Part shown: positions 1-7,988 of the stretch, piece after piece
How positions within the stretch are numbered: position 1 is the stretch's first letter
How the letters are laid out: each line of letters begins with the position of its first letter
DNA from: DSNY01 sp040752195
GTDB lineage: Bacteria > Pseudomonadota > Gammaproteobacteria > Burkholderiales > Burkholderiaceae_F
NCBI GenBank assembly: GCA_040752195.1
Contig: JBFMFC010000007.1
Span: forward strand, 1-64,000
Length of the DNA stretch: 64,000 bases
Direction of reading: 5' to 3'
Position numbers and translations under genes: made by a program
The notes under the pieces: model-generated
What the model was told of the DNA's origin: nothing
Seen by the model: only the letters and a program-made list of their open reading frames with translations
Database searches by the model: none

Positions 1-1
1 G

Positions 2-91
2 GAACGCGCCGCCCGCGAGCGCCGGCGCGAAGCGCGACGCAAGGAGCGCGAGGCGGAAGCAAGCCGCCGCAGCGCGCAGCCGCCGGGCTAG
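2..91 (+). CDS. C-terminal tail of an unidentified protein (partial)
   Basis: An open frame enters from the left edge and ends at a TAG (89-91). The 29 visible residues are almost all Arg, Glu and Ala, ending in Ser-Arg-Arg-Ser-Ala-Gln-Pro-Pro-Gly. That would fit a charged helical or disordered tail. The frame converges on the PP2C phosphatase gene, whose stop lies 22 bases away. Nothing here identifies the product. In such GC-rich DNA a short open frame could also be chance, so the call rests mainly on the tight convergent spacing. Confidence 0.35.
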   Translation, partial: ERAARERRREARRKEREAEASRRSAQPPG

Positions 92-112
92 CGGCACGGC
101 GGCGTCTCGCGT

Positions 113-931
113 TCAGGCCTGCGACGGCTCCGGGGAGTCCTTCTCGAACCAGAGCGTGGCGGTCGGCAGGCGCCTTTTCGGTTCCGGCGCCTCGAGCTTG
201 ACGATCGCGAGCGAGAGGTTGTCGCCGCGACCCTTGGCGCGGTCGCGCGCGATGCGGACGAGATGTTCGGATGCTTCGCGCGGCGACAGGCTGTGCAGCA
301 GCGATCCCAGCTCGTAGTCCTCGAAGTACGCCCAAAGCCCGTCGCTGCACAGCAGGAAGGCGTCGCCGACGCGCAGCTCGTTCGCCTCGCCGACGACGAC
401 CTGCGGTTCGCGCGCGATGCCGAGCGCGCTGACGAGGATGTTCTTGTAGCGGGCCGCCGCGGTTTCCGCCGCCTCGACCTTGCCTTCGGCCGCGAGCATC
501 GACGCGTACGTATGGTCTTCGGTCCGGTGCACGAGGCGACCGGCCCGGAAGTAATACAGGCGGCTGTCGCCCGCGTGGGCCCAGATCGCGTAGTCCTTCT
601 TGACGATCAGCGCAACGATCGTGCTGTGCGGCTCCTTCTCGCTGGAGATCGCGGTGAGCCGGATCACGGTGTGCGCTTCGGCAGCGATCTGTCTCAGCAG
701 TTGGGGAAGCGCGGTGTCCTGTTCCGACAGTTCCTGGAACAGACTGTCCGCGGTGGCGATCACCTGGTCCGAGGCCATGCGCCCGCCGGTGCGCCCGCCC
801 ATGCCGTCGGCGACGATCGCCAGCAGCGCGCCCGGATTGCGCTTGCTGGTCAGGATCGCGACGCGATCCTGCTGTTCGGGACGGTCGCCGATGTGTTCTG
901 CGATGCAGGCGGTGACTTTGAAGCGGGACAC
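113..931 (-). CDS. PP2C-type serine/threonine protein phosphatase
   Basis: Predicted 272-residue metal-dependent (PPM/PP2C) phosphatase that would remove phosphate from Ser/Thr residues in the cytoplasm. Family motifs are in order: QQD near residues 20-22, ADGMGG at 41-46, HAGDSRLY in the middle, CSDGLW, and GRGDN near the end. These aspartates normally bind the two metal ions. No membrane segment or extra sensor domain is visible. The frame stays open far upstream on this strand, but homology begins at Ser-Arg-Phe-Lys-Val. I therefore start at the GTG at 931. There is no convincing ribosome binding site, so the start is uncertain by a few codons. No partner kinase gene is visible in the window. 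Function by family is secure; the substrate is unknown. Confidence 0.92.
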   Translation of the reverse strand: MSRFKVTACIAEHIGDRPEQQDRVAILTSKRNPGALLAIVADGMGGRTGGRMASDQVIATADSLFQELSEQDTALPQLLRQIAAEAHTVIRLTAISSEKEPHSTIVALIVKKDYAIWAHAGDSRLYYFRAGRLVHRTEDHTYASMLAAEGKVEAAETAAARYKNILVSALGIAREPQVVVGEANELRVGDAFLLCSDGLWAYFEDYELGSLLHSLSPREASEHLVRIARDRAKGRGDNLSLAIVKLEAPEPKRRLPTATLWFEKDSPEPSQA

Positions 932-1100
932 GCGGTGCTCACGTCGTCGATTCGAGGCGGCGCACGGCTCTTTCGAGCGCCGCGGCAGTCTATCAGCGGG
1001 CCCGCGCGCCGATCGCTCGAACTGAGCCCGAAGTGCGGGCCGAGCATCCCCTGCTAGCATTCGTTTCACGCCGCGCCGCGCGCCGGCGCGCCGACCCGAC

Positions 1101-1298
1101 ATGGATCCGGACGAGATCAAGCGCCGCATCATCGAGCTGCAGGTCGAGCATCGCGATCTCGACGAGGCGATTGCGCGCCTGTCCGCGCAGCCCGGCGTCG
1201 ACGAGCTCCACCTGCGCCGGCTGAAGAAGCGCAAGCTGCAGATCAAGGACGCGATCGGGCTGTTGCAGGCGCAGCTCGTCCCGGACATTCCGGCGTGA
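1101..1298 (+). CDS. YdcH-like small protein (DUF465)
   Basis: A 65-residue, highly charged, helical protein of the YdcH/DUF465 family. The signature is the run from His-Arg-Asp-Leu-Asp-Glu to Lys-Lys-Arg-Lys-Leu-Gln-Ile-Lys-Asp, which is typical of the family and suggests a short antiparallel coiled coil. The molecular role of the family is unknown to me. Its stop codon overlaps the GTG start of the downstream helicase gene (GTGA, 1295-1298), so the two are almost certainly translated together. The gene is divergent from the PP2C gene, with 169 bases between their starts. A TAGCAT at 1055-1060 could be a -10 box, but no -35 partner stands out. Confidence 0.85.
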   Translation: MDPDEIKRRIIELQVEHRDLDEAIARLSAQPGVDELHLRRLKKRKLQIKDAIGLLQAQLVPDIPA

Positions 1299-3319
1299 GT
1301 TCGGCGCCGCCGCGCTGCGCCGCCGACGCGGTCGAAGCAGCACGTCGCCGCGTGGCGCGCGCCTTCGCGCCCGACGGAGAACTGGCAGCCGCGGTGCGCG
1401 GTTTCGCCGCGCGCGACTCGCAGCGCGACATGGCGCTCGCGGTTTTCGACGCGATCGTCGAGCGCGCGACCCTCGTCGCCGAGGCGGGCACCGGCACCGG
1501 CAAGACCTTCGCGTACCTCGTCCCGGCCCTGCTCGCCGGCGGAAAGGTGCTGGTCTCGACCGGCACCAAGGCCTTGCAGGATCAGGTCCACGGCAAGGAC
1601 CTCGCCGCGGTCACGCGCGCACTCGGATTGCGCGTTGAGTGCGCGCTGCTCAAAGGGCGGCAGAACTACGTCTGCCTGCATCGCCTCGCGCGGGCCGAAG
1701 GCGAAGCGCAGTTTGCGACCCGGCAGGACGCAGCGCATCTGCGCGCGGTCCTGCGTTTCGCGCGCACGACCGCGACCGGCGATCTCGCCGAGCTGGCCGA
1801 CGTGCCGGAAAACGCGCCGATCCGGACGCTCGTCACGTCGACGCGCGAAAACTGTCTGGGCACCGAATGCCCGCGCTTCGACGAATGCTTCGTCTACAAG
1901 GCGCGCCGGGCAGCGCAAGCCGCCGACGTCGTCGTCGTCAACCATCATCTCTTCCTGGCCGATCTGGCGCTGCGCGACGACGCGATCCGCGAGTTCCTGC
2001 CGGCGGTCGACACCGTCGTGCTCGACGAGGCGCACCAGCTGCCCAAGATCGCCGGCGACTTCTTTGGCACCGCATGGTCGCTTGCGCAGGTCGTCGAGCT
2101 CGCGCACGACGCGCGCGCGGCCGGGCTCGCGCACGCGGCCGACGGTGCGCCGTGGGTCACGCTGACGCAGTCGGTCGAGCAGGCGGCGCGCGAGTTGCGG
2201 CTGCAGCTCGCACAAGCGGGGCTCGCGCCCGGTGCGCGCGTCGCGCTCGAACGCATCGGCGAGCCGGCCGCGTTGGCGCAGGCGATCGAAGCGATCGACA
2301 CCTCGCTGGCCGCGCTCGACGCGGCGCTCGCCGCGAACCAGGGGCGCGACGCCGAGCTCGACGCGCTGGCGCCGCGCACGGCCGCGTTGCGAGCACAGCT
2401 CGCCGACTGGCGCGCCGCCCTCGCTGCGGGCGGCGCCCGCCGCGAGACGGACGAGGCGACGGCCGATGAGACGGTGCGCTGGGTCGGCGTATCGGCGCAT
2501 GGCGCCCAGTTCAACGCGACACCGCTTGCGCCGGGCGAGGCGTTCGCGCGGGCGCGCGAGCAGCAGACGCAGGCCTGGATCCTGACCTCGGCGACGCTGA
2601 CGGTCGCGCATCGCTTCGACGCCTTCATCGCCGAAATGGGGCTCGCCGAGGCGCGCACGCTGCGCTGGGACAGTCCGTTCGAGTTCGCGCGGCAGGCGCT
2701 GCTGTATCTGCCGCAGCCGATGCCTTCGCCGCTCGCGCAGGACTTCGCCGAGCGAGTCGCCGACAGCGCGTGGCCGGTGATCGCTGCCGCCGGCGGCCGC
2801 GCGTTCGTTCTGTGCACGACGCTGCGCGCCGTCGAACGCGTCGCCGAGCGGCTGCGCGCGCGCATGCGCGAGGCGGGCGCCGAGCTGCCGCTGCTGGTGC
2901 AGGGAACGACGACACGGCGCGCGCTGCTCGACGCCTTTCGCCGCGCCGGCAATGCGGTGCTGGTCGGCAGCGTCAGCTTCTGGGAAGGCATCGACGTGCG
3001 CGGCGAAGCGCTGTCGCTCGTCGTGATCGACAAGCTGCCTTTCGCGCCGCCCGACGATCCCGTGGTCGAAGCGAAGATCCGCAGGCTGCGCGCGCTCGGA
3101 CGCAACCCGTTCGTCGACTATCAGTTGCCGCAGGCCGTGACGCTGCTCAAGCAGGGTGTCGGGCGCCTGATACGCGACGAGACCGACCGCGGGGTGCTGA
3201 TGATCCTCGATGACCGCCTGCTGACCAAGCCCTACGGCAAGACCGTGCTCGCGAGCCTGCCGCCGTTCGCGCGCACGCGCAGCGAGGCGGAAGCCTGCGG
3301 CTTTTTCGCCGGCCGTTGA
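1295..3319 (+). CDS. yoaA: ATP-dependent DNA helicase, DinG/YoaA (XPD-like) family
   Basis: A 674-residue superfamily 2 helicase of the iron-sulfur XPD/DinG group. Visible motifs are Walker A EAGTGTGKT (about 63-71), DEAH box (about 244-247), NHH before it, and a C-terminal helicase domain with SFWEGIDV and a final GRLIRDETDRG. Four cysteines (about 127, 187, 192 and 198) sit between Walker A and DEAH, where the family binds a 4Fe-4S cluster. There is no N-terminal exonuclease domain. The length matches E. coli YoaA (about 636) better than DinG (about 716). It should unwind 5'-3' on forked or damaged DNA. The GTG start overlaps the stop of the small YdcH-like gene. The symbol is chosen by architecture; DinG is the alternative. 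Confidence 0.93.
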   Translation: MSSAPPRCAADAVEAARRRVARAFAPDGELAAAVRGFAARDSQRDMALAVFDAIVERATLVAEAGTGTGKTFAYLVPALLAGGKVLVSTGTKALQDQVHGKDLAAVTRALGLRVECALLKGRQNYVCLHRLARAEGEAQFATRQDAAHLRAVLRFARTTATGDLAELADVPENAPIRTLVTSTRENCLGTECPRFDECFVYKARRAAQAADVVVVNHHLFLADLALRDDAIREFLPAVDTVVLDEAHQLPKIAGDFFGTAWSLAQVVELAHDARAAGLAHAADGAPWVTLTQSVEQAARELRLQLAQAGLAPGARVALERIGEPAALAQAIEAIDTSLAALDAALAANQGRDAELDALAPRTAALRAQLADWRAALAAGGARRETDEATADETVRWVGVSAHGAQFNATPLAPGEAFARAREQQTQAWILTSATLTVAHRFDAFIAEMGLAEARTLRWDSPFEFARQALLYLPQPMPSPLAQDFAERVADSAWPVIAAAGGRAFVLCTTLRAVERVAERLRARMREAGAELPLLVQGTTTRRALLDAFRRAGNAVLVGSVSFWEGIDVRGEALSLVVIDKLPFAPPDDPVVEAKIRRLRALGRNPFVDYQLPQAVTLLKQGVGRLIRDETDRGVLMILDDRLLTKPYGKTVLASLPPFARTRSEAEACGFFAGR

Positions 3320-3356
3320 TCGCGCGGGTCGTGGCCGGCCGCGACGGCCGACGCGC

Positions 3357-4127
3357 CTACCGTCCCCGCAGCGCCAGGTACGTGCTCTGCGGGAAATTGG
3401 CGCGCAGCACGCGCTCGGTGTCCGCGCGCAGGTCCGCGAGGCCGAGCGCCTCGTACGAGCGCATCATCAGGTACAGCGCCTCTTCCGACGCCGGTGCACC
3501 CTGGTAGTCGCGCACAACGCCCTGCGCACGCGCGATCGCGGCGAGATAGGCGCCGCGCCGGAAGTAGTAGCGCGCAACGTTGACTTCGCTCTGCGCCATC
3601 GCGTTGACCAGGTAGTTCGCCCGCAGCCGCGCGTCCTCCGCGTAGCGGCTGGCGGGCCAGCGCTGCACCAGCTCGCGAAACGCCTCGAAGGCCTCGCGCA
3701 TCGCCTTGGGATCGCGTTCGCTCGGATCCTGCCCGAGCCGCCGGCCGAACAGACCCAGGTCGTCGTTGAACGATGCGAGCCCTTTCAGGTACTGGGCGTA
3801 GTCGGCGAACGGGTGATTCGGATTGAGCTTGAGGAAGCGGTCGGCCGCGGTGATCGCCTGCGCCGACTCGCCTTCCTTGTAGTACGTGTAGGCGATCTCC
3901 AGCTGCGCCTGCTGCGCGTGGCGTCCGAACGGAAAACGCGCCTCGAGTTTCTCGAGCAGCGTTCGCGCGCGCTGCCAGTTGGCGAGATCCATCTCGGCGC
4001 GTGCCTCCGCATATAATCGGTCGGCATCCCACTTCGCCGTTTCGTCGCGCTCGGCAAGCGTGCCGCACGCGGCGAGCACCGCCGCGCAGGCGCACGCGAA
4101 CGCCGCGCGCGCGATCCTGGTCCACAT
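3357..4127 (-). CDS. bamD: Outer membrane assembly lipoprotein BamD
   Basis: A 256-residue lipoprotein subunit of the Bam complex, which folds beta-barrel proteins into the outer membrane. The N-terminus is Met-Trp-Thr-Arg followed by a hydrophobic stretch and the lipobox Leu-Ala-Ala-Cys (Cys about 21). Processing by signal peptidase II and lipid attachment in the periplasm are expected. The rest is TPR-like helical repeats, including YYKEGESAQAI and NPNHPFADYAQYLKGL, typical of BamD/ComL. I chose the ATG at 4127 because it gives a compact signal peptide; an in-frame ATG eight codons upstream is possible. The gene is divergent from rluD, as in many proteobacteria. An exact TATAAT on this strand (4188-4183) lies about 55 bases before the start. 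Confidence 0.95.
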   Translation of the reverse strand: MWTRIARAAFACACAAVLAACGTLAERDETAKWDADRLYAEARAEMDLANWQRARTLLEKLEARFPFGRHAQQAQLEIAYTYYKEGESAQAITAADRFLKLNPNHPFADYAQYLKGLASFNDDLGLFGRRLGQDPSERDPKAMREAFEAFRELVQRWPASRYAEDARLRANYLVNAMAQSEVNVARYYFRRGAYLAAIARAQGVVRDYQGAPASEEALYLMMRSYEALGLADLRADTERVLRANFPQSTYLALRGR

Positions 4128-4182
4128 GTCGAGCCGCACTTCGAGACGCATCGCGAGCCGTTCTTGCCGGAAGAGTGCGCGG

Positions 4183-4188
4183 ATTATA
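4183..4188 (-). promoter_or_regulatory. Putative -10 box of bamD
   Basis: On the minus strand the sequence reads TATAAT, a perfect sigma-70 -10 hexamer in otherwise GC-rich DNA. Transcription would start near 4176 and give a leader of about 50 bases before the bamD ATG. No good -35 hexamer is seen 16-18 bases upstream. The box lies just before the rluD start (4197), so the two divergent genes share this short region. Confidence 0.45.
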
Positions 4189-4196
4189 TCGGCGCG

Positions 4197-5252
4197 ATGA
4201 CGCGCGCAGCCCTCGCCACCGAAGACGACGAGATCGACGGCGAACTGCCGTTGCCGCAGCGCTTCAGCGTGACCCCGGCGCACAGCGGGCAGCGCGTCGA
4301 CAAGGTCCTCGCGCTGCTGCTGCCGGAGGTGTCGCGCAGCCGCATCCGCCAGTGGATCGAGGCGAACGCCGTGCGCGTCAACGGTGCGGTGCCGCGCCCG
4401 CGCGACGAAGTGGTCGAGGGCGACGTGATCGACCTCGATCCGCCGCCGGCGCCGGAGTCGCTGGCATTTCGTGCCGAGCCGGTGCCGTTCACGATCGTGC
4501 ACGAGGACGACGAAATCATCGTGGTCGACAAACCGCCCGGGCTGGTCGTGCATCCGGCCGCGGGCAACTGGAGCGGGACGCTGTTGAACGGACTGCTCGC
4601 GCATGATCGCGAGCTCGCAGAGCTTCCGCGGGCAGGCATCGTGCATCGGCTCGATGCCGGGACGTCCGGGCTGATGGTGGTCGCGCGCACGCTGCGCGCG
4701 CAAACCGAGCTGGTGCGGCAGCTTCAGGCGCGCAGCGTCACCCGTGAATACTGGGCCATCGTCTTCGGCGCGCCCGCCGCTGCGCGAACGGTCGACGCTC
4801 CGATCGGCCGCGATCCGCGTAATCCGTTGCGCTTCAAGGTGAGCCGTGCAGCGAACGCCAGGCCCGCGCGCACGCACTTGCGCCTCGTACAGACGGTGGC
4901 AACCGGCCAAGTGCAGTTGAGCTGGGTCGCGTGCCGGCTCGACACGGGTCGAACCCATCAGATCCGGGTGCACCTCGAGTCGATCGGTCACCCGCTGGTC
5001 GGCGACCCCGTCTATCGCAAGGGGGCGCCGGTCGTCGATCGCGCCGCACGGGCTGCGCCCGGGCAGAGCGCCGACTCGCCTGCGTGGGCGCGTTTCGGGC
5101 GCCAGGCGCTTCACGCGTGCTTGCTTGCGCTCGATCATCCGGCGAACGGAGAACGTATGACGTGGTTTCGCGCGCCGCCGCCCGACATGCACACGTTGAT
5201 GCGCGCCATCGGTTTGCGCGGGGGCGACGCGCCCGTGGCTGTTTTCGAATGA
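4197..5252 (+). CDS. rluD: 23S rRNA pseudouridine synthase RluD
   Basis: A 351-residue RluA-family enzyme expected to make pseudouridines in helix 69 of 23S rRNA. An S4-like RNA-binding domain (SGQRVDKVLALLLPE, about 30-45) is followed by the catalytic domain. That domain contains VVDKPPGLVVHP and the active-site loop HRLDAGTSGL, with Asp about 153. Many RluD proteins have Lys-Asp where this has Ala-Gly, a small variation. A TTG 33 bases upstream is in frame, but the ATG at 4197 is preferred. The stop overlaps the pgeF start (ATGA), so the pair is probably one operon. A TATAAT at 4012-4017 inside bamD might serve this gene but lacks a -35. Confidence 0.93.
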   Translation: MTRAALATEDDEIDGELPLPQRFSVTPAHSGQRVDKVLALLLPEVSRSRIRQWIEANAVRVNGAVPRPRDEVVEGDVIDLDPPPAPESLAFRAEPVPFTIVHEDDEIIVVDKPPGLVVHPAAGNWSGTLLNGLLAHDRELAELPRAGIVHRLDAGTSGLMVVARTLRAQTELVRQLQARSVTREYWAIVFGAPAAARTVDAPIGRDPRNPLRFKVSRAANARPARTHLRLVQTVATGQVQLSWVACRLDTGRTHQIRVHLESIGHPLVGDPVYRKGAPVVDRAARAAPGQSADSPAWARFGRQALHACLLALDHPANGERMTWFRAPPPDMHTLMRAIGLRGGDAPVAVFE

Positions 5253-6022
5253 ATCCCGACCCGCGCTGGATCGTTCCGGACTGGCCCGCGCCGCGCGGCA
5301 TCCGCGCGCTGATCACGACGCGCGCGGGCGGCGTCTCGCGCGGGCCGTGGGGCGTGCCGCCGCAAGGCGAAGGCGGAATGAACCTCGGCCTCGGCAGCGG
5401 TGACGACGCGACGGCGGTTTCGGCCAATCGTGCCCGCCTGCGGGCGCTGCTGCCCGCAGAGCCGCGCTGGCTGAAGCAGGAACACGGCGCGCGCGTCGTC
5501 GACGCCGAGTCGGTTGCAACCCCGCCGGCGGCCGACGCGTCGACCGCGATCGCGCCGAACGTCGTCTGCGCCGTGCTGGTTGCCGATTGCGTGCCGGTAT
5601 TGCTGACCGACTCGCGCGGCCGCGGCGTGGCGGCGGCGCATGCGGGCTGGCGCGGCGTCGCCGCCGGTGTGCTGCAGGCCACGGCGCGCGCGTTGCGCGC
5701 AAGGCTCGGCGATCCCGGCGCGGACCTGATCGCGTACCTCGGACCGGCGATCGGCGCAGACGCGTTCGAGGTCGGCGTCGACGTGTTCGATGCGATGCGC
5801 GGGGCGTTGCCGCGGGCGCACGCCGCGTTCCGTCCGCTCGGCGGCGGCAAGTACCTGGCCGACCTCTTCGCGCTGGCGCGACAGGCGCTCGCGCAAGCGG
5901 GCGTCGACGCGGTATACGGCGGCAGCGACAGCACGTACGCCGATCCGCAGCGCTTCTACAGCTTTCGCCGCGATCGCATCACGGGTCGTCACGCCGCGCT
6001 GATCTGGCGTTCGCCGGACTGA
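5249..6022 (+). CDS. pgeF: Polyphenol oxidase/purine nucleoside phosphorylase PgeF (YfiH)
   Basis: A 257-residue member of the YfiH/LACC1 family. These proteins are known as multicopper-oxidase-like enzymes with purine nucleoside phosphorylase and adenosine deaminase activity. In E. coli PgeF is linked to correct peptidoglycan peptide composition. The three metal ligands of the family are visible: His about 79 (EHGARV), Cys about 114 (ADCVPVLL) and His about 131 (HAGWRG). The C-terminal SFRRDRITGRHAALIW is also typical. The start ATG overlaps the rluD stop, the same pairing seen in many gamma- and betaproteobacteria. It ends 144 bases before phaC, and that gap carries a separate promoter. Confidence 0.93.
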   Translation: MNPDPRWIVPDWPAPRGIRALITTRAGGVSRGPWGVPPQGEGGMNLGLGSGDDATAVSANRARLRALLPAEPRWLKQEHGARVVDAESVATPPAADASTAIAPNVVCAVLVADCVPVLLTDSRGRGVAAAHAGWRGVAAGVLQATARALRARLGDPGADLIAYLGPAIGADAFEVGVDVFDAMRGALPRAHAAFRPLGGGKYLADLFALARQALAQAGVDAVYGGSDSTYADPQRFYSFRRDRITGRHAALIWRSPD

Positions 6023-6071
6023 ATTGCGTCGACGGTCGACGTGATCGGCATAAACACGGATCGGCGCCGGT

Positions 6072-6101
6072 TTGACATCGTTTGTCCGCGCTGTCCACAA
6101 T
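6072..6101 (+). promoter_or_regulatory. Probable sigma-70 promoter of phaC
   Basis: A perfect -35 hexamer TTGACA (6072-6077), an 18-base spacer, then CACAAT (6096-6101) as the -10. The predicted start near 6108 gives a leader of about 60 bases before the phaC ATG at 6167. It is the best -35 in the left half of the window. The form resembles the TTGACA-N18-AACAAT promoter that I recall being reported before phaC in Ralstonia (Cupriavidus). Confidence 0.62.
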
Positions 6102-6166
6102 GCCTGCGTGCAGCGTCTGCCATGAGCCCATGCGAGCGGGCGCCGCGACCAAAGGAGTCGACTCGA

Positions 6167-7978
6167 ATGACAAACCGCACCGGCGCCGGCGAACGTTCCG
6201 CCGGTACCGCCCGATCCGGCAAAGCGCGGCGGCACGCCGCAAAGACCGAAGATCGGACGGCGGCACGCGGCGACTCGGCGGCGAAGGCACCACAACCAAC
6301 GCCGAGGAGTCCAGCCGAGAACCCGTGGGCGGACTGGTGGAGTGCGATCTCGTCGATGCCGCGCGCGGCCACTGAAGTGCCGAGCCTCGGTCTGTCGCCG
6401 GAACGCGTCATCGAGCTGCAGCAGGATTACGTGCAGCGCCTGACGCAGTTGTGGACGGACTTCTTCGAGCACCCGGAGAAGATCGACGAGCCGATCAAGG
6501 ACAGCCGCTTCTCGGACCCGGCCTGGCGGCAGAACCCGCTCGCGTCCTTTTACGCGCGGGCGTATCTGCTGAACGCCGAGTTCCTGAACCGGATGGCCGA
6601 AAGCGTCGAGGCCGACAGGAAGACCAAAAAGCGCATCCGCTTCGCGGTGTCGCAGTTCGTCGACGCGGCTTCGCCGTCGAACTTTCTCGCGCTCAATCCG
6701 GAAGCGCAGAAGCGGCTGATCGAAACCGGCGGCGAAAGCCTGAGGCAGGGGTTGATGAACCTGCTCGGCGACCTGCAGAAAGGCAGGATCACGCAGACCG
6801 ATGAAAGCGCGTTCGAGGTCGGCAGAAACGTCGCGACCACCGAAGGCGCGGTCATCTATCAGAACGAACTGATGCAGCTGATCCAGTACAAGCCGCTGAC
6901 CGCCAAGGTCTACGCGCGGCCGTTCGTGATCATCCCGCCCTGCATCAACAAGTACTACATCCTCGACCTGCAGCCCGAGAACTCGTTCATCCGGTATGCG
7001 GTCGAGCAGGGACATACGGTGTTCGTCGTGTCGTGGAAGAACCCGCACGCGCCCGAGCGCTTCATGACCTGGGACGACTATCTCGAGAAAGGGCCGATCG
7101 CGGCGATCCATGTCGCGCAGGAGATCGCGGGATCCAGGCAGGTCAACGCGCTCGGCTTCTGCGTCGGCGGAACGATCGTCGCGTGCGCGCTGGCGGTGAT
7201 GTACGCGCGCGGCGAGGATCCGGTCGCCAGCCTGACGATGCTGACCGCGCTGCTCGACTTCGAGGACGCCGGAGTGCTCGACATCTTCATCGACGAGGCG
7301 CACGTGCGGATGCGCGAGCAGCAGATGGGCAAGGGCGGAATCATGCCCGGGCGCGACCTCGCGAACACGTTCAACAGTCTGCGGGCCAACGATCTCGTGT
7401 GGAACTACGTGGTCAGCAACTACCTCGAAGGCAAGCAGCCTCCGGCGTTCGACCTGCTGTACTGGAACAGCGACGCCACGAACCTGCCGGGGCCGATGTA
7501 CACCTGGTATCTGCGCAATACGTACCTCGAGAACAACCTGCGCGTGCCGAACAAGGTGAAGTGCTGCGGCGTGCCGATCGACCTGAACCGCATTCGGGTG
7601 CCTGCCTACGTGTTCGCCGCGCGCGAGGACCACATCGTTCCGTGGAAGGCGGCCTACGCCTCCGCACGGCTGCTGCCGGGCGACAAACCGGGCAGCGTGA
7701 AGTTCGTGCTCGGCGCGAGCGGGCACATCGCCGGAACGATCAACCCCCCATCGAAGAACAAGCGCAGCTACTGGACCGGCAAGCCGGGGCCTTTGCCGGC
7801 CGACTCGGAGGCGTGGCTGCACGGCGCGACCGAACATCCCGGAAGCTGGTGGACCGACTGGTCGAAGTGGCTCGCTCCGCTCGGCGGCGCGCGCAGACCC
7901 GCGCCGAAGACCTACGGCAACGCGAAGTACACGGTGATCGAACCGGCGCCGGGCAGTTACGTGAAAGAGAAAGCCTAG
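6167..7978 (+). CDS. phaC: Class I poly(3-hydroxyalkanoate) synthase PhaC
   Basis: A 603-residue synthase that polymerises short-chain (R)-3-hydroxyacyl-CoA into polyester on the surface of PHA granules. The length and the lack of a nearby phaE or class IV phaR-type partner subunit indicate class I. The lipase-box-like GFCVGG places the catalytic Cys at about 332. The other triad members are Asp about 488 (REDHIVPW) and His about 520 (GHIAG). The first 50 residues are low-complexity and basic. The start is the ATG at 6167, preceded by AAAGGAG (6151-6157). An earlier in-frame ATG lies upstream of the promoter and is not used. phaA follows after 10 bases with its own good ribosome binding site. 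Confidence 0.97.
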   Translation: MTNRTGAGERSAGTARSGKARRHAAKTEDRTAARGDSAAKAPQPTPRSPAENPWADWWSAISSMPRAATEVPSLGLSPERVIELQQDYVQRLTQLWTDFFEHPEKIDEPIKDSRFSDPAWRQNPLASFYARAYLLNAEFLNRMAESVEADRKTKKRIRFAVSQFVDAASPSNFLALNPEAQKRLIETGGESLRQGLMNLLGDLQKGRITQTDESAFEVGRNVATTEGAVIYQNELMQLIQYKPLTAKVYARPFVIIPPCINKYYILDLQPENSFIRYAVEQGHTVFVVSWKNPHAPERFMTWDDYLEKGPIAAIHVAQEIAGSRQVNALGFCVGGTIVACALAVMYARGEDPVASLTMLTALLDFEDAGVLDIFIDEAHVRMREQQMGKGGIMPGRDLANTFNSLRANDLVWNYVVSNYLEGKQPPAFDLLYWNSDATNLPGPMYTWYLRNTYLENNLRVPNKVKCCGVPIDLNRIRVPAYVFAAREDHIVPWKAAYASARLLPGDKPGSVKFVLGASGHIAGTINPPSKNKRSYWTGKPGPLPADSEAWLHGATEHPGSWWTDWSKWLAPLGGARRPAPKTYGNAKYTVIEPAPGSYVKEKA

Positions 7979-7988
7979 GAGTGATGAC

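Noticed and set aside
113..2611. 832-residue open frame on the minus strand
   Set aside because: Only the C-terminal 272 residues are a protein (PP2C). The rest is Arg-rich low-complexity sequence antisense to the helicase gene, typical of GC-rich DNA with few stops.
4012..4017. TATAAT on the plus strand inside bamD, as an rluD promoter
   Set aside because: The hexamer is exact, but there is no -35 and it would give a leader of about 170 bases. It is kept only as a remark under rluD.
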